63,009 bases of DNA from Paraburkholderia guartelaensis. Its GTDB lineage: Bacteria > Pseudomonadota > Gammaproteobacteria > Burkholderiales > Burkholderiaceae. The stretch lies in assembly GCF_004353905.1 (NCBI RefSeq), contig NZ_SMOD01000045.1, positions 1 to 63,009 on the forward strand. The letters run 5' to 3'. Within the stretch, counting starts at the first letter, position 1; each line of letters begins with the position of its first letter. Position numbers and translations under genes: made by a program. The notes under the pieces are model-generated. The model saw only the letters and a list, made by a program, of their open reading frames with translations, was not told the DNA's origin and did not search any database. Below, piece by piece: positions 8,621 through 18,187 of the stretch.

Positions 8621-9952
8621 TTATCGCGCGAGCAGGGCGTTGGTGCGTTGTTCGGCTTCCTTCTGCACGTCGGCGACCGACTTGCCGGTCGAGAGCATGT
8701 TGCTGATCTCTTCGCCCACGATCTGCTGGATTGCGAACTGGCGGGGCACCGTGTTCGGCAGCGCGTAACCGGTAGTCGAGATTTCCTTGATCTCCGCGCG
8801 ATGCGGCAGCGCGTTGAACGTGGCGCTCGTGATGATCGACTGGCGCGCGGGCAGATGGCCGGTGCGCGCCCAGTCGCCATCGTGGTCGTAAAGGAACTTG
8901 AGGAACACGAGCGCGGCGTGGCGCGTCTTTTCATCCTTCGCGCCGCCCTTGAGCATGACCCACGAATGGCCGTCGGCCCAGACCGCCTTCTTCTGATACA
9001 GATTCGGGAACGGCACCACGTCGTAACCATTCGCGAGCGGGGAATCAGGCTTCTTCGCGAGATTCGTGAAGTCCTCGATCATCCACGTGCCGACCATGAG
9101 CACGCCGGCCTTGCCGTTCTCGAACGCCTGGTTGGCAGCGCCATAGTCGAGCCCCGGCGTAACGTCGCCCGCCTTCATGAGCTTGTCGTAGAGTGTGAGT
9201 GCGTTGGTGGCGGCCGGCGTGTGCATGTCGATCTTCGTCGGGCCGGCGGGGAACAGCGTGCCGTTTTGCTGATAGACCCACGTGTCGAACGTGCGCGTTT
9301 GCGCGGCCGATTCATTGGCAATCGGCACGGCGAAGTAGGGCAGACCCGTCTTGTCCTTGAACTGCTTCGCCTGCGCAAGCAGTTCGTCGGGCGTTTTCGG
9401 CAGGATGGGCTTGCCGCTCGCGTCGACGAGTCCCGCCTTCTTGAACAGGTTGACGTTGATGTGCCAGAGCCACGAATGCGTGTCGAACGGCAGCGCATAG
9501 GTCTTACCGCCGAACGTCACGGCGCGGTGGGCCTGGGGCGTGAAATCGTTGGTGTCCACGCCGACCGACTTGAAGCCGTCGTCGAGCGGTTCGACCAGAT
9601 TGCGCTTCACGTAGTCGCCGAGCACGGCCTCGTGCATGACCGAGATGGTCGGCACGTCGCGGCTCAGAATGCGGGCGTCGAGCTGCGTATAGTAGGGCGC
9701 CCACTCGATGATCTGCGGCTTGACGACGATGTCTTCCTTGTTCGTCGCGTTGAACTGGTTCACGAGCGTCGTGATGATGCCGCACTCGCCCGAGGCCTGG
9801 CTCACGTCATTGACCTTGCCGTATTCGGCGTCGCAGGCACCGAAAAAGCGTGACAGCGTGATTTCCGTTTTGGCGTGTGCCGGCGCGGTCAAGGTCGCCG
9901 CGAGGCCGAGCGCAGCAAACGTGAGTACGCCGCGCACCAATGATCTTCTCAT
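8621..9952 (-). CDS. sugar ABC transporter substrate-binding protein (family 1)
   Basis: The 443-aa periplasmic binding protein has a Sec signal (MRRSLVRGVLTFAALGLA, cleavage about AHA-KTE) and an MBP-like fold with TLPFDTHSWLWHINVNLFKK-type and KAGVLMVGTWMIEDF segments. A GGAGAG ribosome-binding site precedes the ATG. It lies after both permease genes and before the GH51 gene. The ligand is inferred to be an arabinose-containing oligosaccharide from the linked arabinofuranosidase. Confidence 0.93.
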   Translation of the reverse strand: MRRSLVRGVLTFAALGLAATLTAPAHAKTEITLSRFFGACDAEYGKVNDVSQASGECGIITTLVNQFNATNKEDIVVKPQIIEWAPYYTQLDARILSRDVPTISVMHEAVLGDYVKRNLVEPLDDGFKSVGVDTNDFTPQAHRAVTFGGKTYALPFDTHSWLWHINVNLFKKAGLVDASGKPILPKTPDELLAQAKQFKDKTGLPYFAVPIANESAAQTRTFDTWVYQQNGTLFPAGPTKIDMHTPAATNALTLYDKLMKAGDVTPGLDYGAANQAFENGKAGVLMVGTWMIEDFTNLAKKPDSPLANGYDVVPFPNLYQKKAVWADGHSWVMLKGGAKDEKTRHAALVFLKFLYDHDGDWARTGHLPARQSIITSATFNALPHRAEIKEISTTGYALPNTVPRQFAIQQIVGEEISNMLSTGKSVADVQKEAEQRTNALLAR

Positions 9953-10066
9953 GTCTCTCTCCTGTACAAGACCCCGCTGGCGCGCTGTTCACGCGCTACC
10001 AGTGGATCATTTTGTTTGTACTGCGAATTAAACGCGACTGGTCGATTGATGATTCGGGGTGAACGC

Positions 10067-10930
10067 TTACCGAACTGCGGTGCCGGCTACGGCCGCCACA
10101 ATGTACTTCTGGAAGAACAGATACAGCACGAAGATGGGCAAGCCGGCGAAGACGGCCTGCGCCATGAGGTAGCCGATGCCTTCGGACTGAGCGAAATTGC
10201 CTTGCGTGGAGGCGAGCCCGATCGTCAGCGTGTACATCTCGGGCTTCGACGCGGAGACGAGCGGCCAGAGATAGTCGTTCCACGCGCTGAGAAACGTGAA
10301 GATGGCGAGCGTAGCCTGCGCCGGCAGCGAGAGCGGCAGCACGACGCGCCAGAACACCTTGAAGCGCGAGGCATTGTCGAGCAAGGCCGCCTCTTCGATC
10401 TCGATGGGGACGGCCTTGAAGTACTGCGTCATGAGATACACGCCGAATGGCGAAGCGAGGCGCGGCAGGATCAGCGCGCCATAGGTGTTGTGCCAGTCGA
10501 GCGTGGCGAAGATATGGTGCAGCGGAATCACGAGCGCCTGCTCGGGCACCGCGAGTCCGCAGAGGCAAAGCACATAGATATAGCGCTTGCCCGGAAACTC
10601 GGTGCGAGCAAAGCCATAGCCCGCGAGCGAGGCGATCACGAGGGTGAGCAGCGTCTGCCCAATTGAAACGATCAGGCTGTTGGCGAGCCACCCGCCCACC
10701 GCCGAAGTGTTGACGATGTTCGTGTAGTTCTGCAGCGTGAAGGGCGGCGAAAAGAGCACGTCGGTGTGCTGTTCAAGAAACGCATTGGGCTTGAACGAGA
10801 GGCACAGCACCCAGACGAGCGGAGTGATCCAAAGCAGCGCGAGCACGACCACGGCGGCCAGCATCAGACGGTCGCCCATGCGGCCCGTCAGCGAACCGCG
10901 CGAGCGTGTTTCGAAAGCGAGCGTGCTCAT
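10067..10930 (-). CDS. sugar ABC transporter permease (MalG-type)
   Basis: This 287-aa inner-membrane permease has about six transmembrane helices, the first at residues 24-45 (LAAVVVLALLWITPLVWV). The EAA loop contacting the ATPase reads EIEEAALLDNASRFKVFWRV. The start ATG overlaps the TGA of the upstream permease (ATGA), so translation is coupled; the longer frame upstream is rejected for that reason. It pairs with the neighbouring MalF-type permease. Confidence 0.93.
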   Translation of the reverse strand: MSTLAFETRSRGSLTGRMGDRLMLAAVVVLALLWITPLVWVLCLSFKPNAFLEQHTDVLFSPPFTLQNYTNIVNTSAVGGWLANSLIVSIGQTLLTLVIASLAGYGFARTEFPGKRYIYVLCLCGLAVPEQALVIPLHHIFATLDWHNTYGALILPRLASPFGVYLMTQYFKAVPIEIEEAALLDNASRFKVFWRVVLPLSLPAQATLAIFTFLSAWNDYLWPLVSASKPEMYTLTIGLASTQGNFAQSEGIGYLMAQAVFAGLPIFVLYLFFQKYIVAAVAGTAVR

Positions 10931-11842
10931 GCCTTCTCCTTCTTGCGCAGAAGCCAAGCTTGCGCAACCACGCCGATCAGCATCAGCGCGAACAGGACTT
11001 GCGCCGCGGCTGCGGAATAGCCGAACGACCATTGACGGAAGCCGGTTTCGTAGATGAATTGCACGAGCGGGCGCGTGGAATTGTTCGGGCCGCCGTCCGT
11101 GAGCAACTGGGCCTGGCCGAACAACTGGAACTGCAGCACGGCTTCGATCACGGCGACGAGCGCAACGGTGCGCCAGATGGAAGGCAGCGTGATCTTCGTG
11201 AACGTGCGCCAGCGCGAGGCGCTATCGAGCGCCGCGGCTTCGTAAAGCTCCTGCGGAATCTGCTGGAGCGCGGCCAGGAACAGCATCATCGGCAGGCCCA
11301 TGATCCACCAGACCGTGACGACGGCGATAGCGGGCAGCGCGGTGGCTTCGTGCATCAGCGGAACGAATTCCGGCAAATGGAGCGCGTGGCTCAGGTCGGC
11401 GAGCAGGCCGTTGCCGGGCATCATCACGAGCTTCCAGACTAGCGTGACGATTGTGACCGATAACACGGAAGAGCCGAAAAAGAGCGCGCGCAGCGCGGCG
11501 CCGAAGCGCCCGGGCCGGTTCAGCACCAGCGCGAGCGCGAGGCCGAGCAGCACGAAAACAGGAACCGTCAGGATGACGAAGTAGAACGTGTTGCGCAGGG
11601 CGCCGCGGAAAATCGGGTCGAGGGTGAGATCGAGATAGTTGCGGATGCCGATGAACTCGCTCGTGCCGGCGAGCAGGTCCACGCGTTGCAGGCTGAGCCA
11701 CCAGCCAAGGCACAACGGAACGATCAGCAACAGCACGTAGACGATCACGAACGGCAGCACGAACAGCGCGTTGGACCAGGGTGCGCGCAGGTTGCGCCGC
11801 CGTCCCTCGCGCGTTTCCGGTAACGGCATGGCGAGCGAGCGG

Positions 11843-11853
<11 letters not shown>
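10927..11853 (-). CDS. sugar ABC transporter permease (MalF-type)
   Basis: The 308-aa permease has a basic N-terminus, then about six helices starting at ALFVLPFVIVYVLLLIVPL. The EAA loop reads LYEAAALDSASRWRTFTKI. Several ATGs are possible. The one at 11853 is preferred because GGTAAGG lies about 8 bases upstream and it overlaps the end of the ATPase gene by 11 bases, a common operon arrangement. Confidence 0.92.
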
Positions 11854-12931
<1,078 letters not shown>

Positions 12932-13028
12932 GGTGCCTCCTGTGGAGTAGTCTCGTACCGCCGCATTTAGTGCGTTGATATTATGAAAAGAGCGGTGCCC
13001 GAACCCATTCGTGTAAACACTGATCCTC

Positions 13029-13047
13029 TGGTATCCCAAATAATGGG
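13029..13047. promoter_or_regulatory. Possible GntR/FadR operator upstream of the arabinoside operon
   Basis: TGGTATCCCA (one base off the TGGTATACCA pattern of FadR-type sites) runs into CCCA-AATAA-TGGG. It is about 100 bases upstream of the ATPase start. A link to the operon's own regulator is inference. Confidence 0.35.
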
Positions 13048-13159
13048 TTTTATGCGAATTGCGTCGATGGAGGATGGCGATTTTGCCGTGTGCTATTGAT
13101 AGGAATCCGTAGCAAATGCGTATTGCGTGCGAGTGAACTGCGCAATGCATTGCCGAGGC

Positions 13160-13183
13160 AAAAAAATACCCGCACGAGGCGGG
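13160..13183 (-). terminator. Rho-independent terminator after the 27-aa membrane protein gene
   Basis: On the minus strand a CCCGC/GCGGG stem with a 5-base loop is followed by a T-rich tract containing T7. It lies 130 bases past the small gene and insulates the arabinoside operon promoter, which must be at lower coordinates. Confidence 0.8.
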
Positions 13184-13315
13184 CAAGAGGTTTGAGGAGA
13201 CACTAAGAGAGGACGCGGGGCACCCTCAGTGCAAACTGTAGCGCTTACGGTTGCAGCGCACACCTATCAGAACGGGGAGGGCGGGAACGAGGATGGCGAA
13301 ACACCTACCAGCGCG

Positions 13316-13399
13316 TCAGTCCTCGCGCCGGCGCAAACGCCCGTATACGCTCCAGATCGCCACGGCGGCGATCACCACAACGGCAGTAAGAATAAGCAT
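13316..13399 (-). CDS. 27-aa single-pass membrane microprotein
   Basis: The frame encodes MLILTAVVVIAAVAIWSVYG followed by a basic/acidic tail RLRRRED: one transmembrane helix with positive residues at the cytoplasmic side, so N-out/C-in or a membrane-anchored tail. GGAGG lies 7 bases before the ATG. An intrinsic terminator follows downstream, so it has the anatomy of a stand-alone gene. Function unknown; proteins of this size often modulate a membrane partner. Confidence 0.65.
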   Translation of the reverse strand: MLILTAVVVIAAVAIWSVYGRLRRRED

Positions 13400-13711
13400 T
13401 TTTAGTCCTCCGATTGCTTGTCTGTTTCGTGTCCCCTCAACATTACGGTGTACGCATGCGGGAGAGGAGTGGCGAGGCGTCGCGAATGGAATACCTGGTC
13501 GAATTTTGAGCGGAGGAGTATCGGCGCTACCAGGCTGCGGCCGCAATCTCTCTCCCTATGCTTACCGGGCAAACGCAAGGCTGCCAGTCGCTGCTTTCGG
13601 GGCGCGATGGGCCATCCGCTGGCGCGACTCTCTTCGCATCGGCACTCAGGTTTACTTTGCATGCGAACTACCTATATACTTCGCATGCAAACTAAATTTC
13701 AGGAGAGCACG
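13400..13711. other. Intergenic region between the microprotein and the enoyl-CoA hydratase gene
   Basis: It holds the promoter of the microprotein on the minus strand and the palindromic operator and promoter of the hydratase gene at its right end. No further gene is supported. Confidence 0.5.
13656..13691. promoter_or_regulatory. Paired MarR-type operators upstream of the enoyl-CoA hydratase gene
   Basis: TTTGCATGCGAA (13656-13667) and TTCGCATGCAAA (13680-13691) are perfect inverted copies of each other, separated by an AT-rich 12-base spacer that contains TATATAC. Each half is also nearly palindromic around GCATGC. The same 12-base pattern, TTCGCGTGCGAA, lies in the promoter of the adjacent marR gene. 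Confidence 0.75.
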
Positions 13712-14488
13712 ATGAGCGCGGAGATTCACGTCGATCAAGCCGACGGCATTCTGACGATTACGCTTGCCCGACCGGACAAGAAGAATGCATTGACGAACGG
13801 GATGTATGGCACGCTGGCAGACATCATCGAGAACGCGGAGCACGACAGCCAGGTCCGCGTATTGCTGGTGCAAGGGGACGGAGACATGTTTACTGCGGGC
13901 AACGATGTGGGCGAGTTCGCCGCCATTGCATCGGGTAGGGGACCCAGTGAGCGACATGTGCATCGCTTTTTGCATGCCCTGGCGAAGTCGAGCGTGCCCA
14001 TCATCGCGGCGGTCCAGGGCAAGGCGGTCGGTATTGGCACCACGCTTCTACTGCACTGCGACTACGTCCTGCTCGCGTCAGACGCGGAACTGATCACCCC
14101 GTTCGTCAATCTCGCGCTTGTCCCCGAGGCGGCGTCCAGCTACCTGCTTCCGCTGCGCGTCGGCCACGTCCGGGCCTTCGAGATGTTTGCAATGGGCGAG
14201 CCGCTCGACGCGCAAACCGCTGTCGCGTGGGGCCTTGCCAACAAGGTCTGCACAAAGGATCAACTACGCGACGATGCGCGCAGGATGGCCGAAAGAATCG
14301 CCGCCAAGCCGGCCGGTTCACTGAGCGCCATGAAAAAGCTGATGCGCGAAGCCGAGACGCTGGTTGCGCAGATGGACAGCGAGAGCGCGAAGTTTCAGGA
14401 GCGGCTGACGAGCGCCGAGGCACGGGAAGCCTTTGCGGCCTTTGCCGAGAAACGCAAGCCGGACTTCTCCAGGGTTGCCCAGCACTAG
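13712..14488 (+). CDS. enoyl-CoA hydratase/isomerase family protein
   Basis: The 258-aa crotonase-fold enzyme would hydrate or isomerise an enoyl-CoA. Visible are ARPDKKNALTNGMYGTLAD, the oxyanion-hole strand MFTAGNDVGEFA, the second oxyanion segment KAVGIGTTLLLHCDYVLLA and the FVNLALVPEAASSYLLP segment, where the Glu is in the usual catalytic position. It resembles YhaR/PaaG-like crotonases. The start has AGGAGAG upstream. The operators in its promoter match one in front of the convergent marR gene, so MarR probably represses it and a CoA thioester may be the inducer. Confidence 0.92.
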   Translation: MSAEIHVDQADGILTITLARPDKKNALTNGMYGTLADIIENAEHDSQVRVLLVQGDGDMFTAGNDVGEFAAIASGRGPSERHVHRFLHALAKSSVPIIAAVQGKAVGIGTTLLLHCDYVLLASDAELITPFVNLALVPEAASSYLLPLRVGHVRAFEMFAMGEPLDAQTAVAWGLANKVCTKDQLRDDARRMAERIAAKPAGSLSAMKKLMREAETLVAQMDSESAKFQERLTSAEAREAFAAFAEKRKPDFSRVAQH

Positions 14489-14533
14489 CCACTCGCGGCT
14501 AGCCAATGCCTTGCTGACCGGCCGCGGTTCAGA

Positions 14534-14968
14534 CTACGTGTCGCCGTCTTCGGCGAGCGGAAATTTGGACTGCAGGCTGGTCAGCCATCGCGCCACGACG
14601 TCGATTTCCTCTTCCGTAAAGCCTTCGGTCAATCTGGCGTTCAAGTCCGTCATACGACGCTTTGCCTTCTGGCGCGCGGTACGTCCTGCCTCTGTCAACC
14701 ACAGGCGCGACACGCGGCCATCGGTCTCGTCAGCGCGGCGTTCAATCAACCCAGCCTTTTCTGTCCGCTCAGCGAGACCGCTCATGCCTGGTGCGCCCAA
14801 ATCGAGCGCGGCAGCGGCTTCGCTCATGAGTGCGCCGTTGCGCTCACCCAAAAAAAACAGCAGCCCCGCCTGAGCTGCTGTGACGCCACCGCTGGCCGAG
14901 CGCGTTTGCGACCACCGTTGCAGCCGGCGCTGTCCGACATTCAATAGATAGACGAGGCGATGCTTCAT
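14534..14968 (-). CDS. MarR-family transcriptional regulator
   Basis: This 144-aa winged-helix regulator has the MarR recognition region LDLGAPGMSGLAERTEKAGLIERRADETDGR at about residues 55-85 and dimerisation helices at both ends. The start at MKHRLVYLL is chosen because the TATAAT box (15009-15014) and the operator (14998-15009) lie upstream of it. The longer frame beginning at 15034 would start before its own promoter. It is convergent with the hydratase gene. Confidence 0.88.
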   Translation of the reverse strand: MKHRLVYLLNVGQRRLQRWSQTRSASGGVTAAQAGLLFFLGERNGALMSEAAAALDLGAPGMSGLAERTEKAGLIERRADETDGRVSRLWLTEAGRTARQKAKRRMTDLNARLTEGFTEEEIDVVARWLTSLQSKFPLAEDGDT

Positions 14969-14997
14969 TTCCGGGCAGATAAAATTGCGCGATTTAG

Positions 14998-15014
14998 TTC
15001 GCGTGCGAATTATA
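14998..15014 (-). promoter_or_regulatory. Autoregulatory operator and -10 box of marR
   Basis: The 12-bp palindrome TTCGCGTGCGAA abuts a consensus TATAAT on the minus strand, so bound MarR would cover the -10 region. It matches both operator halves in front of the hydratase gene. Confidence 0.7.
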
Positions 15015-15070
15015 TCATGCGCTGTGACCGGCACTTTTGAATGGGCGCGCAGATGTTCAGCGGCTTCCGG

Positions 15071-15667
15071 TTAGAGGTATGGCGAAATGTTTTCCATCGC
15101 GCGTGTCACGTAGGTGTCCTTTTCGCCTGCTGGCGCTACGTGGTGAATCACGCTGCGTGCGGCCTCTATGCCAGCGAGGCGCGCGATCACCCAGGCCGCG
15201 AGATAGTGCGATGCCAGACACCCGCCAGCCGTCGCGACATTGCCTTTGGCCACGAACGGCTGATCGAGCACGGGTACGCCGGCCTATTCGACCCAAGGCC
15301 TGGTGGTCAGGTCGGTGCATGCGGGAACCCCCCGCAGCAAGCCCAGCTTCGCGAGTATCAGCGTGCCGGAGCACTGCGCGCCAAGCAACTGGCGCGCCGG
15401 GTCGAACCTGAACTGCGACATCAGCGCGGGATCGGCAACCACGTCGCGCGTCCGTATTCCACTGCCGAACAGCACCGCGTCGGCATCGCATGCATCCTTC
15501 AGCGACACTTGCGCCTCCAGTGCGAGGCCGTTCATTGAACGCACTGTGGACGCAGGGCTCGCAATCGAAACGCGCCAGCCGGGTTTCCGGACCCGGTTGA
15601 GGAGGTTGAATGCGATCAGCGAGTCGAGCTCGTTGAAGCCTTCGAAAGTGAGGATGGCGATGTGCAT
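15071..15667 (-). pseudogene. DJ-1/PfpI family protein interrupted by one in-frame TAG codon
   Basis: The frame begins MHIAILTFEGFNELDSL and includes the nucleophile elbow GAQCSGTLILAKLG of the DJ-1/PfpI superfamily (about residue 99). After DLTTRPWVE a TAG stands at 15284-15286 as codon 128. The same frame continues with homologous sequence (AGVPVLDQPFVA, NVATAGGCLASHYLAAW) to codon 198. No indel is present, so a single substitution explains the break. Without read-through the product lacks about 70 residues of the core fold. It is divergent from a MocR regulator, which probably controls it. Confidence 0.82.
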
Positions 15668-15714
15668 GGCGCCCTCATACGGTTGAAGTGGTTGTGTCGA
15701 GCCATGGTAGGGCC

Positions 15715-15741
15715 GACAATCAATACAATCAAATTATTGTC
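15715..15741. promoter_or_regulatory. Inverted repeat in the DJ-1/MocR divergent promoter
   Basis: GACAAT (15715-15720) and ATTGTC (15736-15741) are inverted with a 15-base AT-rich spacer that itself repeats ACAAT. It is 17 bases before the mocR start, suiting a shared operator. Confidence 0.45.
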
Positions 15742-15757
15742 ATGGATACATTGGGCC

Positions 15758-17089
15758 ATGCCTGAACCCCGCTACAAGCAACTGGTCGATCGGCTCGCGG
15801 CCGAAATTCGTGCAGGCCGTCTGCGACCCGGCACGCGTCTGCCCACGCACCGTGACCTGGCTGCGCGCGAGGGGCTGGCGCTGGTCACGGCCACGCGTGT
15901 CTACGCGGAGCTGCAGGCGATGGGGCTCGTCAGCGGCGAAACCGGCCGCGGCACGTTCGTCAAGGAGCCTTTGCCGCGCGGACAAGGGGTCGATCTGCAT
16001 GCTTGGAGCGCGGACGCCGTGGACCTGAGCTTCAACTATCCGTCGTCGCCCGATCAGACCGACCTGCTGAGGGCAGCACTGCGCCATCTCGCGGCGGCCG
16101 GTGACCTGGAGTCGCTGCTCCGATACCAGCCTCACGGCGGGCGCGAACACGAAAGGGCGACCGCGGCGCGATTCCTGGCCCACCGGGTTCCGGAAGCCAC
16201 CGCCGAAACCACGCTGTTCGTGAGCGGCGCGCAGCATGGACTGACGACGACGGCGATGGCGCTATTCGAACCGGGCGACGTGGTGGCCGTGGACGCGTTG
16301 ACCTACCCGGGGTTCAAGCTCGCCGCCGAGGCTAGCCGGCTGGAACTCGCACCGATCCCGGCCGCCGGGCGCGGCCCGGACCTGGACGCATTGGCGGCCC
16401 TGTGCAAGCGACGAAAGGTGCGCGCCGTCTACACGATGCCGACCCTGCATAATCCGCTCGGTTGGGTGATGGGCGCGACGCGGCGCCGCGAGCTTGTCGC
16501 CATCGCACGACGACATGGGCTGATTCTGATCGAGGACGCCGCCTATGCGTTCCTGGCAGACGATGCACCGCCGCCATTGGCATCGCTCGCGCCGGAGACA
16601 ACGGTCTATGTATCGAGCTTGTCGAAGAGTGTTGCGACGGGTCTGCGCATCGGTTTCATTCACGCACCGCGCGAATGGGTGCCGCGGCTCGAACGGGCGA
16701 TCCGGGCAACAACGTGGAACACGCCTGCGACCATGACGGCCATCGCCTGCGGCTGGATGGAAGACGGCACGGCAGCAAGGCTCGAAGACGAGAAGCGCAG
16801 CGACGCCGCGATACGTCAGCGTCTCGCCGCCGAGGTTCTGGGGCCGCTCAAGAGAATAGGGCACCCAGCGTCGTACTTCATATGGATTCCGCTCGAACAG
16901 GAGGTCCGCGCCGACGCGATCGCGATGGCGCTGATGCGCGAGCGGATTTCCGTGACGACCGCGCAGCCGTTCTCGACGGCGGCCCACGTGCCTCACGCCA
17001 TTCGCCTGGCAATCGGTTCCGTCGATCTGGCCACGCTCAAACGGTCGCTGGAGACGGTGGCCCGTGTGGTTGCCGAACACACCTATTGA
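15758..17089 (+). CDS. MocR-type PLP-dependent transcriptional regulator
   Basis: The 443-aa protein fuses a GntR winged helix (residues about 1-70; RPGTRLPTHRDLAAREG) to a type-I aminotransferase domain (about 90-440). The PLP-binding Lys290 lies in VSSLSKSVATGLRIGF and the Asp260 that binds the PLP nitrogen in ILIEDAAYAFL, so cofactor binding looks intact. The start at MPEPRYKQL begins right at the winged helix. MocR proteins usually regulate a divergent neighbour, here the broken DJ-1 gene. Confidence 0.93.
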   Translation: MPEPRYKQLVDRLAAEIRAGRLRPGTRLPTHRDLAAREGLALVTATRVYAELQAMGLVSGETGRGTFVKEPLPRGQGVDLHAWSADAVDLSFNYPSSPDQTDLLRAALRHLAAAGDLESLLRYQPHGGREHERATAARFLAHRVPEATAETTLFVSGAQHGLTTTAMALFEPGDVVAVDALTYPGFKLAAEASRLELAPIPAAGRGPDLDALAALCKRRKVRAVYTMPTLHNPLGWVMGATRRRELVAIARRHGLILIEDAAYAFLADDAPPPLASLAPETTVYVSSLSKSVATGLRIGFIHAPREWVPRLERAIRATTWNTPATMTAIACGWMEDGTAARLEDEKRSDAAIRQRLAAEVLGPLKRIGHPASYFIWIPLEQEVRADAIAMALMRERISVTTAQPFSTAAHVPHAIRLAIGSVDLATLKRSLETVARVVAEHTY

Positions 17090-17122
17090 ATCGCGCGCGA
17101 GTCAGTTCGAAGCGCGAGAAAC

Positions 17123-18106
17123 TTAGTGTGACGAAACGTATGTCGCATCTGCAAACGGTGCCGGAATCGCAAAGCTTGCGCGCATCCGTTTCGTTTCCGC
17201 CGCAGGCGTCAGGCCGAAGAGTCTTTTGAACTCCCTGCTGAACTGGGACGCACTTGTGTAGCCCACCGCGAGGCTCGCCGCCTCCGCGGTCAGGTCCTGG
17301 CGGAGCATCAACAGGCGAGCCTGATGCAAACGCGTCGACTTCACGTACTGCATCGGCGAAACCTGTGTGATCGCCTTGAAGTGGCTATGGAAGCTCGGCA
17401 CGCTCATTCCCGCTTCCTGCGCCAACTGCATCACGTCCAGCGGCTGCGCGTAGCCGGCGTGGATCATGCGTAGCGATCTCCCGATCCGGCCGAACTGGCC
17501 TCGCATCGCCAAAGCCTCGCGCATCGAGCTGCCTTGTGCTCCGGTGAGCACCCGGAAATACAGTTCACGCAGCAGACACGGGCCTAATACTGTAGCTTCG
17601 AGGGGCCGGTGCATCGCTTCGAGCAAGCGCAACACTGTGAGCTGCATCGCGTCGTCCATCGGCGTCGACATCATGCTCTGAGGCGCTTGCACGCGCTCCG
17701 TTACGTCTTCGCGATCGATCTGTACCGCCAGTTCGGCGGCCAGTGTGAAATCGAGGTGCAGGTAGAGCGCAAGCAACGGACGCTCCTTCGTTGCGTCGGT
17801 TTCCATGCTGAACGGGACCGGCACGGACACGGCCAGATAGTGCTCTTCATCGTAGAGGTAGAGATGGTCGCCGAAATACCCTCGCTTGCGCCCCTGACAA
17901 ACGATCACGATGCCGGGGTCGTAGAGCACCGGCGTGCGTGACAGCGGCCGGTTTGAACGCAGGATGCGGACGCTCGGCAGCCCTGTGAGGTTGTAGCCCT
18001 CTTCGGGCGCCAACTCGCGAAGCAACGCAATGATGCGGTTGCGGCTTCGCGATGAGAGGTTCAGATTATGGGTGGAGGCCCGCTTCGCGCTCATAGTTTT
18101 AGGCAA
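17123..18106 (-). CDS. AraC-family transcriptional regulator with AraC_N domain
   Basis: This 327-aa protein has an N-terminal AraC_N-type sensor domain (PLSRTPVLYDPGIVIVCQGRK, about residues 55-200). A C-terminal double helix-turn-helix follows (about 220-315): QEAGMSVPSFHSHFK and the second HTH VGYTSASQFSREFKRLFG. It is divergent from the short-chain dehydrogenase 81 bases away and probably activates it. Either M1 or M5 could be the start. Confidence 0.93.
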   Translation of the reverse strand: MPKTMSAKRASTHNLNLSSRSRNRIIALLRELAPEEGYNLTGLPSVRILRSNRPLSRTPVLYDPGIVIVCQGRKRGYFGDHLYLYDEEHYLAVSVPVPFSMETDATKERPLLALYLHLDFTLAAELAVQIDREDVTERVQAPQSMMSTPMDDAMQLTVLRLLEAMHRPLEATVLGPCLLRELYFRVLTGAQGSSMREALAMRGQFGRIGRSLRMIHAGYAQPLDVMQLAQEAGMSVPSFHSHFKAITQVSPMQYVKSTRLHQARLLMLRQDLTAEAASLAVGYTSASQFSREFKRLFGLTPAAETKRMRASFAIPAPFADATYVSSH

Positions 18107-18187
18107 GAAAAATAGCGGAATTTGGCTTAGGTCGCCTCGCTACTCAGACTAGTATGCACTCACCAGACAACTTTCGGGAGAAGCTTC

